Positions 1 through 8,307 of a DNA stretch of 55,043 nt are shown piece by piece (positions within the stretch are counted from its first letter, which is position 1; every line of letters begins with the position of its first letter). Position numbers and translations under genes: made by a program. Below the pieces are notes generated by a model that did not search any database, was not told the origin of the DNA, and saw nothing but the letters and a program-made list of their open reading frames with translations. Origin of the DNA: Variovorax sp. KK3 (GTDB lineage: Bacteria; Pseudomonadota; Gammaproteobacteria; Burkholderiales; Burkholderiaceae_C); the NCBI RefSeq assembly GCF_001984055.1, contig NZ_LYVO01000045.1:1-55043 (forward strand). The letters are read 5' to 3'.

Positions 1-622
1 TCCATGCAGTGGCCGCCTGCAGGCGGCCGACCTCGGCTTCCGCGACCGCGGCCTCCGCCGCCGCGACCGTGCCCTCGGCCTGGTGGCTGTCGGCGCGGGC
101 CAGGTCGCCGGCACGCACGCGCCGCGTCACGTCGTCGGCCAGTTGCCGCGCGTTCGCGAGCCGCCGCGCAGCGAGCTGCTGTTCGCTGCCGGCGCGCTGG
201 AGGGTCCAGTACGCCTCGCGCACCTCGGCCGCCAGGCGCCATTGGGCCGCGGCGAGCCGCGCGTCGACCGCCGAGGCATCCGACGACGCACTGGCCTGCG
301 CCCGCGCGCGCTCGCCCGGCAGCCAGAGCGGAATGGCCACGCTGGCGTCGTACTCGCGCACGCCTTCGTTGCGGTTGTAGCGGTCGGTCCTGGCGGACAG
401 GTCGAGCGATGGCGGCTCGGGTGTCCACCGGTCGGCGGCCGCGCGGTGGGCGGCCGCGGCCTCGTGCCGCAGGGCCGCGGAGCGCTGCTCGGGCTGGCGT
501 GCCCAGGCCGCTTCGAAGCCTTGCCGGATGAATGAAGTCTGTGCGGATGCAGTACCCGGCGATGCGGACGCCATCAGCGCCATCGCCAGGACGCCGGGCC
601 ATGCCCAGGGTCGCTTTCTCAT
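1..622 (-). CDS. czcC: TolC-family outer-membrane efflux factor, CzcC-like (3' part cut by window edge)
   Basis: The visible 207 codons are the N-terminal part of an outer-membrane factor of an RND-type metal efflux pump. It would form the outer-membrane channel with CzcB and CzcA, which should lie beyond the window edge. The start is the ATG at 622-620, followed by an Arg/Lys-rich n-region, a hydrophobic core and an Ala-rich cleavage region ending near ASAQT, so a signal peptide is clear. Long Ala/Arg/Glu-rich helices (for example EVREAYWTLQRAG, then LAARRLANARQLADDV) are typical of the TolC coiled-coil arms. It lies about 100 bp downstream of a czcI-like gene on the same strand, matching the czcI-czcC order of czc operons. 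The exact substrate metal cannot be read from this fragment. Confidence 0.85.
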   Translation of the reverse strand, partial: MRKRPWAWPGVLAMALMASASPGTASAQTSFIRQGFEAAWARQPEQRSAALRHEAAAAHRAAADRWTPEPPSLDLSARTDRYNRNEGVREYDASVAIPLWLPGERARAQASASSDASAVDARLAAAQWRLAAEVREAYWTLQRAGSEQQLAARRLANARQLADDVTRRVRAGDLARADSHQAEGTVAAAEAAVAEAEVGRLQAATAW

Positions 623-724
623 GAAACTCTCGTCGTGAAAGGAAGCTCGGGCTTCCCGGTCGATCAATCCGACGAGGACGTGGCGCCCTGCTGGGCGCCC
701 AAGAAACATCCGCCTCGTCAGCCG

Positions 725-1096
725 CTAGGCGACGAGATGCAGTGGCGGCCGCAGAAGGCTCTGGATGGGGGGATCGGGCAGGAAGCGGCCGTAGGCCGGC
801 AGCGCCCCGTGGTCGACCCACGCCTGCACGTCGGCCACGACCGATGCCAGGCAGGCCGCGCCGATGCCGTGGCAGGCCTGGCAGTCCGGGTGGTAGTTGA
901 CGCTGGCGTCGGTGGCCTCGTCGCCTGCGTTCGACGATGCGTGTCGGGTGTCGTCGGCCGCGCCGTGCTGATGCGCGTGGTGGCCGAAGTGCACCTTGTC
1001 CTGCTCCCGCTCGTGCGCGCAGACGCTCGCTGCCGCGGCCCAGCTCCACTGGAACGACAGAAGGCACATCATGACGATGAGGACGAGGCGGCGCAT
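725..1096 (-). CDS. czcI: CzcI-like small periplasmic metal-resistance protein
   Basis: A 123-residue protein with an N-terminal signal sequence (MRRLVLIVMMCLLSFQWSWA). The mature part is rich in His and acidic residues (HFGHHAHQHG, then NYHPDCQACHG). The pattern of signal peptide, cysteine near residue 26, HFGHH motif and CxxCH cluster fits the CzcI family, whose gene precedes czcC in cobalt-zinc-cadmium operons and is thought to tune the response. It sits 58 bp after the P-type ATPase gene and about 100 bp before czcC, all on the minus strand, so co-transcription is likely. The family assignment rests on motif and context. Confidence 0.8.
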   Translation of the reverse strand: MRRLVLIVMMCLLSFQWSWAAAASVCAHEREQDKVHFGHHAHQHGAADDTRHASSNAGDEATDASVNYHPDCQACHGIGAACLASVVADVQAWVDHGALPAYGRFLPDPPIQSLLRPPLHLVA

Positions 1097-1154
1097 GCGC
1101 GGCGGAGTGTAGCAGTCGATGTCGAAGGGTTCGATGACGAAAGACGTTCGGTAT

Positions 1155-3443
1155 TCAGGCCTTCTTGCGTACGCCGCCGAGCAGCCTCAGCCCATTGAAG
1201 ACCACCAGCAGGCTGGCCCCCATGTCGGCGAACACGGCCATCCACATGCTCGCGTTGCCGAACACCGCGAGCACGAAGAACACGGCCTTGATGCCCAGCG
1301 CGAGCACGATGTTCTGCCACAGCACCGCATGCGTCCGCTTCGACAGGCGGATGGTTTCGGGCACCTTGCGCAGGTCGTCGTTCATGATGAGCACGTCGGC
1401 GGCTTCCTTGGCGATGTCCGTGCCGGCGGCGCCCATCGAGAAGCCGACCGCGGCGGCGGCGAGGCTCGGCGAATCGTTGACGCCGTCGCCGACCATGCCC
1501 ACTTGTCCGGCGCTGCCCAGCCCTGCGACGACCTTCTGCTTGTCTTCGGGCAGGAGGCCCGCCTGCACGTCGTCGATGCCGACCTGCCGCGCGATCGCCT
1601 GCGCGGTCGCCGGGTTGTCGCCCGTGAGCATGACAGGCCGCAGGCCCATGGCTTTCAATTCGGCGATGGCTTGCTTGCTGCTGTCCTTGGTGGTGTCGGC
1701 CACAGCGAACACGGCCAGCACGGCATCGCCGCTGGCCAGCACAGAGGTCGTGCGGCCTTGGGCTTCGTGCGCCTGCAGGGTCGCTTCGAGTGCGTCGGAG
1801 CATTGGCCGCGTTCGTGAATCCAGCGGTGGTTGCCCAGCACGTAGTCCTTGCCATCGATGCGCCCGTGAACGCCGCGGCCCAACTCGGCACCGAAGTCCT
1901 CCACCGGCAGCGGCTCGCCCGCCAGGCCGGCGGCGACGGCCTTCGACACGGGATGGTCCGAACGCGCGGCCAGGCTGCGCGCGATGCGCAGCGCCTGGTC
2001 GTCGGGCAGAGAACCCGGCATCACCTGCTGCGCCACCAGCTTGGGCTTGCCCTCGGTGAGCGTGCCGGTCTTGTCGACCGCCACCACGCGCAGGTGGCGC
2101 GCCTGTTCGAGGTACACACCGCCCTTGATGAGGATGCCGCGCCGTGCCGCCGCCGCGAGCCCGCTCACGATCGTGACTGGCGTCGAGATGACCAGCGCGC
2201 AAGGGCAGGCGATGACCAGCAGCACCAGCGCCTTGTACAGCGCCGTGAGCCAGGGCCAGCCGAGCCACAACGGCGTGACCACGGCGACGGCCAGCGCCAG
2301 CACGAAGACGGCCGGCGTGTAGACCGCGGCGAAGCGATCGACGAAGCGCTGCGTCGGCGCGCGCTGCGACTGCGCCTCTTCGACCGCGTGGATGATGCGG
2401 GCGAGCACGGTGTCGCTCGCCGGCTTGGTGACCTCGAACTCGAGCGAGCCGCTCTGGTTGATGGTGCCGGCGAACACCTCGTCGCCGGGGCCCTTGTCGA
2501 CCGGGATGCTCTCGCCGGTGACGGGCGACTGGTCGACCGCGCCTTGGCCTTCAGTCACCCGCCCGTCGAGCGCCAGGCGCTCACCGGGCTTGACGCGTAC
2601 GGTGGCACCGACGTCGATGGCCTTGGCGTCGCGCATCGCCCACGAACCATCGGGCTGTCGCACCTCCGCCTGCGGCGGCGACAACGCGAGCAGCCCGGCG
2701 ATGGCATTGCGCGCCCGTTCGACCGAGCGCGCCTCGATGAGCTCGGCCAGCGAGTACAGCGCCATGACCATCGCGGCTTCGGGCCATTGGCCGATCAGGA
2801 ATGCGCCGATCACGGCCACGCTCATCAGCGCGTTGATGTTGAGTTGGCCCCGCAGCAGCGCGGAAAGCCCCTTACGGAACACGGCGAGGCCCGACAGCGC
2901 AATGGCACCCGCTGCGACGGCCATGCCGACCATCTTCCAGGCCATCGTGTCGGGCGCGAAGAAGTGAACGCCCTCGGCCGCAATGGCGACCACCAGGGCC
3001 GCGATCAGGCGCGTCAGTTCGTGGCGCTGGGCCCGGGCCGTGTCTTCGGCCTGCGGCGGCGCCGAGAGCGTTTCGGTCTTGAAGCCCGCGGCGCGAATGG
3101 CCGAGACGATGGGCTCCCACGATGCCGCCGGCGCATCGACGGCCAGCGCGCGGCCCGGAAGGTCGAACTGCAGTCGGCGTACTTCGGCGAAGCCTTCGAG
3201 CGCGCGGCGGATCTGGCCTTCTTCGACCGGGCAGTCCATCTGCGGAATCCGCAGCAGCAAGCCACCTGCAGCTGTTGCAGTCGGGGGAGTCGCCGCCGCC
3301 TGCGTCGAACAACCCGAGTCGCAGCACGCAGCGGCTTCATGCCGATGCGCCTGCGGCACGACCACCGGCCCGGGCACGACGTCGTCGTGGCTGCAGCAGT
3401 CGGCATCCTGGTGGCCGTGTTCTCGAATTCCGGTGCTCGTCAT
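1155..3443 (-). CDS. cadA: Heavy-metal P1B-type ATPase (Cd2+/Zn2+/Pb2+ exporter)
   Basis: A 762-residue metal-translocating P-type ATPase that pumps Zn2+, Cd2+ or Pb2+ out of the cytoplasm. The N-terminus is His/Cys-rich (CCSHD, CCDSGC within the first 45 residues). One ferredoxin-like metal-binding domain follows, with MDCPVEEG near residues 69-76 in place of the usual MxCxxC. The transmembrane metal site is CPC (ACPCALVIST), the phosphorylation motif is DKTGTLTEG and the hinge motif is GDGVNDSP, so all catalytic motifs are intact. The CPC core and the adjacent cadR support a divalent metal substrate rather than Cu+. The start ATG lies 24 nt downstream of the -10 box of a MerR-type promoter. 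It heads a likely operon with czcI and czcC. Confidence 0.95.
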   Translation of the reverse strand: MTSTGIREHGHQDADCCSHDDVVPGPVVVPQAHRHEAAACCDSGCSTQAAATPPTATAAGGLLLRIPQMDCPVEEGQIRRALEGFAEVRRLQFDLPGRALAVDAPAASWEPIVSAIRAAGFKTETLSAPPQAEDTARAQRHELTRLIAALVVAIAAEGVHFFAPDTMAWKMVGMAVAAGAIALSGLAVFRKGLSALLRGQLNINALMSVAVIGAFLIGQWPEAAMVMALYSLAELIEARSVERARNAIAGLLALSPPQAEVRQPDGSWAMRDAKAIDVGATVRVKPGERLALDGRVTEGQGAVDQSPVTGESIPVDKGPGDEVFAGTINQSGSLEFEVTKPASDTVLARIIHAVEEAQSQRAPTQRFVDRFAAVYTPAVFVLALAVAVVTPLWLGWPWLTALYKALVLLVIACPCALVISTPVTIVSGLAAAARRGILIKGGVYLEQARHLRVVAVDKTGTLTEGKPKLVAQQVMPGSLPDDQALRIARSLAARSDHPVSKAVAAGLAGEPLPVEDFGAELGRGVHGRIDGKDYVLGNHRWIHERGQCSDALEATLQAHEAQGRTTSVLASGDAVLAVFAVADTTKDSSKQAIAELKAMGLRPVMLTGDNPATAQAIARQVGIDDVQAGLLPEDKQKVVAGLGSAGQVGMVGDGVNDSPSLAAAAVGFSMGAAGTDIAKEAADVLIMNDDLRKVPETIRLSKRTHAVLWQNIVLALGIKAVFFVLAVFGNASMWMAVFADMGASLLVVFNGLRLLGGVRKKA

Positions 3444-3467
3444 GAATGGTCCTGTTCCTGGAAGGCC

Positions 3468-3498
3468 ATTTGAAACCCTGTAGCCACTCCAGAGTCAA
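3468..3498 (-). promoter_or_regulatory. MerR-type promoter/operator of the cadA operon
   Basis: Read on the minus strand, TTGACT (3498-3493) and TCAAAT (3473-3468) are separated by 19 bp, the overlong spacer expected for MerR-family activators. The spacer carries the dyad ACTCTGGAG-TGG-CTACAGGGT (3495-3475), with 7 of 9 arm positions symmetrical. This is close to known CadR/PbrR operators. CadR bound here would untwist the DNA when metal is present. Confidence 0.88.
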
Positions 3499-3507
3499 GC
3501 CCCCTAA

Positions 3508-3555
3508 ACTGAATCGCACCACTGATTCGTACAGCTGATTCGAGCAACCGAATCG
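3508..3555. repeat. Four 9-bp repeats at an exact 13-bp period between cadA and cadR
   Basis: ACTGAATCG (3508-3516), ACTGATTCG (3521-3529), GCTGATTCG (3534-3542) and ACCGAATCG (3547-3555) begin exactly 13 bp apart. The consensus is RCYGAWTCG. They lie upstream of the cadR start and outside the MerR dyad, covering the expected cadR promoter. They may be an array of binding sites for a second regulator or a decayed tandem repeat. Confidence 0.75.
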
Positions 3556-3576
3556 CAAGCTTCCCCGGAGCACCCC

Positions 3577-4029
3577 ATGAAGATTGGCGAACTGTCGGCC
3601 GCGTCATCGACGCCGGTCGAGACCATCCGCTACTACGAACGCGAGGGCCTGCTGCCTTCGCCGGCCCGCACGCAGGGCAACTTTCGCATGTACGAAGGCA
3701 TGCATCTGGAGCGCCTGCAGTTCGTGCGCCACTGCCGCAGCCTCGATATGTCGCTGGACGAAGTGAGGCTGCTGCTGCGCTTCAAGGACGCGCCCGGTGC
3801 GGGCTGCGGCGACGTCAACGCGCTGCTCGACGAACACATCGGGCATGTGTCCAGGCGCATCGAGGAACTGCGGCTGCTCGAGAAGCAACTGCAGGAGCTC
3901 AGGCAGCGTTGCTGCGATGAAAGGTCCGCAGAGGAGTGCGGCATTCTTGCGGGACTGTCGGAAGCGGCCCATGAACCCAGTGCCACTTCGAAGGAGCCGA
4001 CTCACCTTCGCTCCGTCCACTCGCATTGA
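3577..4029 (+). CDS. cadR: MerR-family Cd2+/Pb2+/Zn2+-responsive regulator
   Basis: A 150-residue MerR-family activator controlling the divergent cadA operon. The N-terminal winged helix has the family signature (MKIGELSAASSTPVETIRYY then EREGLLP). A dimerisation helix follows (residues about 82-110). Metal-site cysteines are at C77 (GAGCGDVN), C112/C113 and C121 (EECGIL), the three-cysteine pattern of CadR/PbrR proteins. The His-containing tail (THLRSVHSH) is also CadR-like. The start ATG follows CCCCGGAGCACCCC, a good ribosome-binding site. Confidence 0.93.
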   Translation: MKIGELSAASSTPVETIRYYEREGLLPSPARTQGNFRMYEGMHLERLQFVRHCRSLDMSLDEVRLLLRFKDAPGAGCGDVNALLDEHIGHVSRRIEELRLLEKQLQELRQRCCDERSAEECGILAGLSEAAHEPSATSKEPTHLRSVHSH

Positions 4030-4062
4030 GCGGCCTGGCAGGCCTGCCCGGGCGCACCGCGC

Positions 4063-4980
4063 TCAGAAGAACAGCCAGTAGAACAATCCGCCGAAGATCG
4101 CCCACTTGACGGCGTAGTAGCTGGGCTTGTTCCAGGCCTTCAGGCGCTTGCCCAGCACGCGGATCTTGTAGACCTGGGCGAAGGCCTTGTTGAGCCCGCC
4201 GATGGGCTCGCCTTCTTCGTTCTGCGTGGCGGCGGCCTTGATCATGCGCCAGCCGATCTCGCGGTTGATCCAGCGCGCGATCGGGTTGTTGAGCGGCCGC
4301 TCGATGTCGCAGAACAGGATGAGCCGGGTCTCGTCGGTGTTGTTCTCGGCGTAGTGGATGTACGTTTCGTCGAACATCACCGCCTCGCCGTCCTTCCAGA
4401 AGTAGGACTGGCCGTCGACCACGATGCGGCAGGCGGCCGCGTCCTGCGGCACCTTCAGGCCCAGGTGGTAGCGCAGCGAGCCGGCGAAGGGGTCGCGGTG
4501 CCGAACCAGCTTGCTACCCGGCGGCAGGATCGCGAACATCGCCGCGCGCACCGACGGAATGCCCGCCAGCAGCTCGGTCGTCTTGGGGCACAGGCCTTTG
4601 GCCGAAGGCAGGAAGTCGCCGTACCAGTTGAGATAGAAGCGCTTCCAGCCCGTGCGGAAGAAGGAGTTGAACCCGATGTCGGTGTAGCCCTTCGCCGCCT
4701 TGATGTGCCCCTCGTCGAACAGCCCCAGCCCTTCGTCGCGGATGGTCTGCCAGTTCTGCTCGAGCACCTTCAGCTCGGGGAACTGCTTCACGTCGATGTA
4801 GGGCTTCGACGGCACCGACGAGAACCAGTACATCAGCACGTTGAGCGGCGCGAAGAAGGTCGAGTGGTCGCTCAACTGCCGCCCCAGCCCATGCCGCACC
4901 TGGCCGCGAAAGTGCACGTACAGGCCGGCACCGAGAAAGATCAGGGGGATCAGGAGCTTGTAGGACAGGTAGCTGGACAT
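4063..4980 (-). CDS. lpxO: Aspartyl/asparaginyl beta-hydroxylase family protein, LpxO-like lipid A hydroxylase
   Basis: A 305-residue Fe2+/2-oxoglutarate dioxygenase. The length, an N-terminal membrane segment (LLIPLIFLGAGLYV) and a C-terminal one (YAVKWAIFGGLFYWLFF) match LpxO, which adds a 2-hydroxyl to a lipid A secondary acyl chain on the inner membrane. Iron ligands are visible: HRD in VRHRDPFAGSLRYHLGL and a distal His in FDETYIHYAENN. The Arg of TRLILFCDIERP would bind 2-oxoglutarate. It is a stand-alone gene convergent with cadR. A second family member at 22964-23683 lacks the Asp after HR and the terminal membrane anchors, so the two are probably not redundant. Confidence 0.87.
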   Translation of the reverse strand: MSSYLSYKLLIPLIFLGAGLYVHFRGQVRHGLGRQLSDHSTFFAPLNVLMYWFSSVPSKPYIDVKQFPELKVLEQNWQTIRDEGLGLFDEGHIKAAKGYTDIGFNSFFRTGWKRFYLNWYGDFLPSAKGLCPKTTELLAGIPSVRAAMFAILPPGSKLVRHRDPFAGSLRYHLGLKVPQDAAACRIVVDGQSYFWKDGEAVMFDETYIHYAENNTDETRLILFCDIERPLNNPIARWINREIGWRMIKAAATQNEEGEPIGGLNKAFAQVYKIRVLGKRLKAWNKPSYYAVKWAIFGGLFYWLFF

Positions 4981-5140
4981 CGGGCTCGCGGGCTGGGGGC
5001 CGCGGATTTTGGGCGAAGGGCGTATTTTCGCCGAACGGGCCTGCTTGACCCGAACATGGGGCTTCCAAAGGTAACCCGCTGTGGTGACATCGCCCTGCAG
5101 CTATATCAGCCGTCCGCGGCAGTTTGCCTTGGTCCGCCCT

Positions 5141-5950
5141 TCAACCAAACAGATACTGCGGCGTCCCATCCGCCGCGCTGACCTGCTGGCAGGGCGTGCC
5201 CCAGACTCGCTCGATCAACGCCGGCTGCAGCAGTTCGGCGGCCGGGCCGGCGTGCAGGGTGCCGAGGCCGTCGAGCACCAGGGCGTCGTCGGCGTAGCGA
5301 CGCGCGAGGTTGAGGTCGTGCAGCACCACCACCACGCCGACGCCCTGCGCAGTCCAGCGGCGCAGCAGGCGCATGGTGGCGTGCTGGTGCGACAAGTCCA
5401 ACGCAGCGGTCGGCTCGTCGAGCAGCAGCCAGCGCGCGGCGCCGTCGGGCCGGGGGCGCCAGAGCTGGGCCAGCACGCGCGCCAGTTGCACGCGCGCTTT
5501 CTCGCCGCCCGAAAGCGTGTTGAGCACGCGTGCCGCCAAGCCCTGCACGTCGGTATGGGCCATGGCGGCGGCGACGATGCCGTCCTCGCCGCCGTCGGGG
5601 CTGGTGGCCGGTTCGGGCGCGTGGCGGTGCGGGAAGCGGCCCAGCGCCACGACTTCATGCGCGCGGAAGTCGAAGGCGACCGCGTTTTCCTGCGGCATCA
5701 GGGCGCGGCGCAGCGCCAGGGCCTCGGGCTTCGATGCAGCGAGCGGTCGTCCGTCCAGCGTCACCCTTCCGGCAGCGGGTGCGCGGGCGCCGGCCAGCAC
5801 GCCGAGCAGCGTGGACTTGCCGGCACCGTTGGGGCCGAGGATGGCCGTCACGCGGCCTTCCGCCAGCGGCAGCGTGCACGGCGCGAGCAGCTGCCGCGTG
5901 CCGGCTCGCAGCTCGAGCGCGTCGAATCGAAGGGTCATCGCTTCGGTCAT
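5141..5950 (-). CDS. hmuV: Heme ABC transporter ATP-binding protein HmuV
   Basis: A 269-residue ABC ATPase energising heme import across the inner membrane with HmuU. The Walker A (ILGPNGAGKSTLLG), signature (LSGGEKARVQLARVLAQL) and Walker B (WLLLDEPTAALDLSHQ) are intact, and the switch His is in VVLHDLNLA. The Q-loop region is ALMPQENAVAFDF. The gene begins 8 nt before the end of the gap to hmuU and is last in the heme operon. The 160-bp interval downstream, before the lpxO start at 4980, shows no gene. Confidence 0.93.
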   Translation of the reverse strand: MTEAMTLRFDALELRAGTRQLLAPCTLPLAEGRVTAILGPNGAGKSTLLGVLAGARAPAAGRVTLDGRPLAASKPEALALRRALMPQENAVAFDFRAHEVVALGRFPHRHAPEPATSPDGGEDGIVAAAMAHTDVQGLAARVLNTLSGGEKARVQLARVLAQLWRPRPDGAARWLLLDEPTAALDLSHQHATMRLLRRWTAQGVGVVVVLHDLNLARRYADDALVLDGLGTLHAGPAAELLQPALIERVWGTPCQQVSAADGTPQYLFG

Positions 5951-5957
5951 GGCTTCT

Positions 5958-7049
5958 TCAGATGCGGCCGCGAAAGTGCCGCAGCATCAGCAAGAACATC
6001 GGCACGCCGATGGCCGCGGTGAGCACGCCCAGCGGCAGCTCGGCCGGCGCCATCACGGTGCGCGCCACCGCATCGGAGGCCAGCACCAGCGCGGCACCCA
6101 CCAGGCCCGAGGCCGGCAGCACCGTGCGGTGGTCGGGCCCCGCGACCATGCGCACCCAGTGCGGTGCGATCAGGCCGATGAAACCGATGATGCCGGTGGT
6201 GGCCGTCACCGCGCCCACGGCCAGCGCGGTGAGCAGGATGGCCAGCCGCTTGGTGCGTTCGACGCGCACGCCCAGCAGCGTGGCCTGGCTCTCGCCCAGC
6301 GCGATGGCGTTGAGCGGCGCCGCCAGCGCCAGCGCTGCCGCGCAGGCCAGCATCACCACCGTGCCCACCAGCGCGACCGCGCTCCACCGCGCCCCGCCCA
6401 GGCTGCCGAGCAGCCAGAACTGCAGGCTGCGCAGCTGCTCGTCGGTGGCGATCACGCTCAGGAAGCCCAGGCCCGCGCCGGCCAGCGCATTGACGGCGAT
6501 GCCGGCCAGCAGCATCAGCGCCATGCGCGTGCCGCCCTCGCTCTGCGACAGGCCGTAGATCAGCAGCGTGACCGCGAAGCCGCCGGCGAAGGCCATGCTC
6601 ACGAGCGTCCAGCTGCCCAGCGTGCGCGGCAGCATCGGCAGCAGCGTGGCGCCCATCACGATGGTGAGGCCCGCGGCCAGCGCGGCGCCGCTGCTCACGC
6701 CGATCAGCCCCGGGTCGGCCAGTGGATTGCGGAACAGTCCCTGCATCAGCGTGCCCGACATGCCCAGGCCGATGCCGGCCGCCAGGCCCAGCAAAAGCCG
6801 CGGAAGGCGGATGTTGACGAACACCAAATACTCGGGCGTCGGATCGGCGGTGCCGGTGACCAGCGACCACAGCACGCGCAGCAACTGGCCCGGGCTGATC
6901 GCGTAGGCGCCGGTGCCGGCGGCCAACATGAAGCACAGCAAGGCCAGCAGGCCGGCACCGATCAGCACCAGCCGGCGCGAGCGCCGCAGTTGCGCGGCCA
7001 GCGGTATCCAGGTCGGATCGACAGGCGCGCCAGGCAAGGTAGCGCTCAT
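5958..7049 (-). CDS. hmuU: Heme ABC transporter permease HmuU (FecCD family)
   Basis: A 363-residue inner-membrane permease of the FecCD/BtuC type. It begins MSATLPGAPVDP and has about nine to ten hydrophobic segments, starting with LVLIGAGLLALLCFMLAAGT. Family landmarks include GLAAGIGLGMSGTLMQGLFRNPLADPGLIG and GIIGFIGLIAPHWVRM, which contacts the ATPase. The open frame continues upstream for 136 codons inside hmuT, but the ATG at 7049 overlaps the hmuT stop by ATGA, so it is the natural start. The partners are HmuT (binding protein) and HmuV (ATPase). Confidence 0.93.
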   Translation of the reverse strand: MSATLPGAPVDPTWIPLAAQLRRSRRLVLIGAGLLALLCFMLAAGTGAYAISPGQLLRVLWSLVTGTADPTPEYLVFVNIRLPRLLLGLAAGIGLGMSGTLMQGLFRNPLADPGLIGVSSGAALAAGLTIVMGATLLPMLPRTLGSWTLVSMAFAGGFAVTLLIYGLSQSEGGTRMALMLLAGIAVNALAGAGLGFLSVIATDEQLRSLQFWLLGSLGGARWSAVALVGTVVMLACAAALALAAPLNAIALGESQATLLGVRVERTKRLAILLTALAVGAVTATTGIIGFIGLIAPHWVRMVAGPDHRTVLPASGLVGAALVLASDAVARTVMAPAELPLGVLTAAIGVPMFLLMLRHFRGRI

Positions 7050-7927
7050 GCCATCGCAGCGACGAAGCTCTTGTGCGCCTGCCCCACCGCCTGCGGCAGG
7101 CGCGGGCCGAAGCCGAGCAGCAGCAACGCGTCGAGCGTGACCAGCGCGCGCTTGCGGTACGCCGGCGTGAGTGCCAGCTCGGGCCGCTCCCAGAACTTGT
7201 CGGCGCCGCCGTGCGCCTCGATGCTCTGCTGGCTGGTGAGCACCACGTCCGGCGCCGCACTCGCCAGCGCCTCGGCATTCATCGGCCGGTAGCCCGCGAA
7301 GCCCGACAGGCAATTGATGCCGCCGGCATAGCGAATCATCGAATCGGCCGCCGTCTTCTCGCCCGACACCTGCGGATGCGCGCTGTGCGACAGCACGAAC
7401 AGCACGCGCGGCTTGCGCCCCTTGGCCGCGGCCACCTGTTGCTGCGTGGCGGCCCACTGCGCATCGAGCTCGGCCTGCAGCGTGCGGGCCTGCGCCTCGC
7501 GCGCGGCGGCGCGGCCCACGGCCTGCACCTTGGCCTGCACCTCGGCCCAGCTGTGCTCGGCCGCCACCATTTCGACGCGCACGCCGGCGCTGCGCACCTG
7601 GTCGAGCACCACCGTCGGGCCGGCCTCGTTGGTGGTGATCAGCACGTCGGGCCTGAGCGAGAGCAGGCCTTCGGCGGACAGCTGCCGCATGTAGCCGACC
7701 TTGGGCGTCTTCTGCGCGGCCGCCGGGAACAGGCTGGTGGTGTCGGTGCCGACCAGCTGCCCTTCGGCGCCGAGCAGGTACACCACTTCGGTGATGGCGC
7801 CGCCGATGGTCACGAGCCTGGGCGCCGCGCCTTGCGCGCGTGCGGGCAAGGCCAGCGTGCCAACTCCCAGCAGTGCCAGCATTGCCAGCGCATCGCGCCG
7901 GCGCATGGTGGTGTCCAGGGCATTCAT
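7046..7927 (-). CDS. hmuT: Periplasmic heme-binding protein HmuT
   Basis: A 293-residue class III periplasmic binding protein that carries heme from the outer-membrane receptor to HmuUV. The N-terminus (MNALDTTMRRRDALAML...) has a twin-arginine-like RRRDALAML motif, a hydrophobic core and an ARAQ cleavage region, so Tat export is possible. Core motifs are RLVTIGGAITEVVYLLGAE, VGYMRQLSAEGLLSLRPDVLI and a C-terminal LLLGFGPRLPQAV. There is no lipobox cysteine. The start at 7927 overlaps the preceding VOC gene by 4 nt, and its stop overlaps hmuU by 4 nt. Confidence 0.92.
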   Translation of the reverse strand: MNALDTTMRRRDALAMLALLGVGTLALPARAQGAAPRLVTIGGAITEVVYLLGAEGQLVGTDTTSLFPAAAQKTPKVGYMRQLSAEGLLSLRPDVLITTNEAGPTVVLDQVRSAGVRVEMVAAEHSWAEVQAKVQAVGRAAAREAQARTLQAELDAQWAATQQQVAAAKGRKPRVLFVLSHSAHPQVSGEKTAADSMIRYAGGINCLSGFAGYRPMNAEALASAAPDVVLTSQQSIEAHGGADKFWERPELALTPAYRKRALVTLDALLLLGFGPRLPQAVGQAHKSFVAAMA

Positions 7928-8307
7928 GGTTCGCGCGGGATGTTCTGCCCGATGCGCCAGCACACGCCCGCCGGGTCGATGAGGTTGAAGTCGATCATGG
8001 CCCAGGGCTGCTTGACCGGCTCGGTGACCCGCACGCCGTAACGCTCGACGATGCCGCTCGCCAGCACCTGGTCGTACCAGGCTTGCACGTCTTCCACGAG
8101 CAGGTGCATCTGGAGGTTCTTGGCAAATTCCTTCACGTACCAGTCCTGCAGCAGAAAGGCGCAATTGACATGGTGGAAGTACGCGATGCCGCCGCCCTCG
8201 GAGGCGCGCGTGAAGCCCAGGTCCTGGTAGAAGCGCTGCGACAGCGCGTAGTCCTTGGCGGGCACGAAGGCCTTGATCTCGACGGTCTTGAGATTGGGAT
8301 CGCTCAT
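7924..8307 (-). CDS. VOC-superfamily (glyoxalase/bleomycin-resistance fold) protein inside the heme operon
   Basis: A 127-residue protein with the vicinal-oxygen-chelate pattern of two beta-alpha-beta-beta-beta halves: VEIKAFVPAKDYALSQRFYQDLGF opens the first and QMHLLVEDVQAWYDQVLASG the second. It ends with WAMIDFNLIDPAGVCWRIGQN, typical of VOC dioxygenase-like proteins. It overlaps hmuS upstream and hmuT downstream by 4 nt each, so it is a genuine operon member. A role in heme or iron handling is inferred from position only; VOC proteins may also resist antibiotics or act as enzymes. The start is set at 8307 by the ATGA overlap, although the open frame extends farther upstream. Confidence 0.82.
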   Translation of the reverse strand: MSDPNLKTVEIKAFVPAKDYALSQRFYQDLGFTRASEGGGIAYFHHVNCAFLLQDWYVKEFAKNLQMHLLVEDVQAWYDQVLASGIVERYGVRVTEPVKQPWAMIDFNLIDPAGVCWRIGQNIPREP

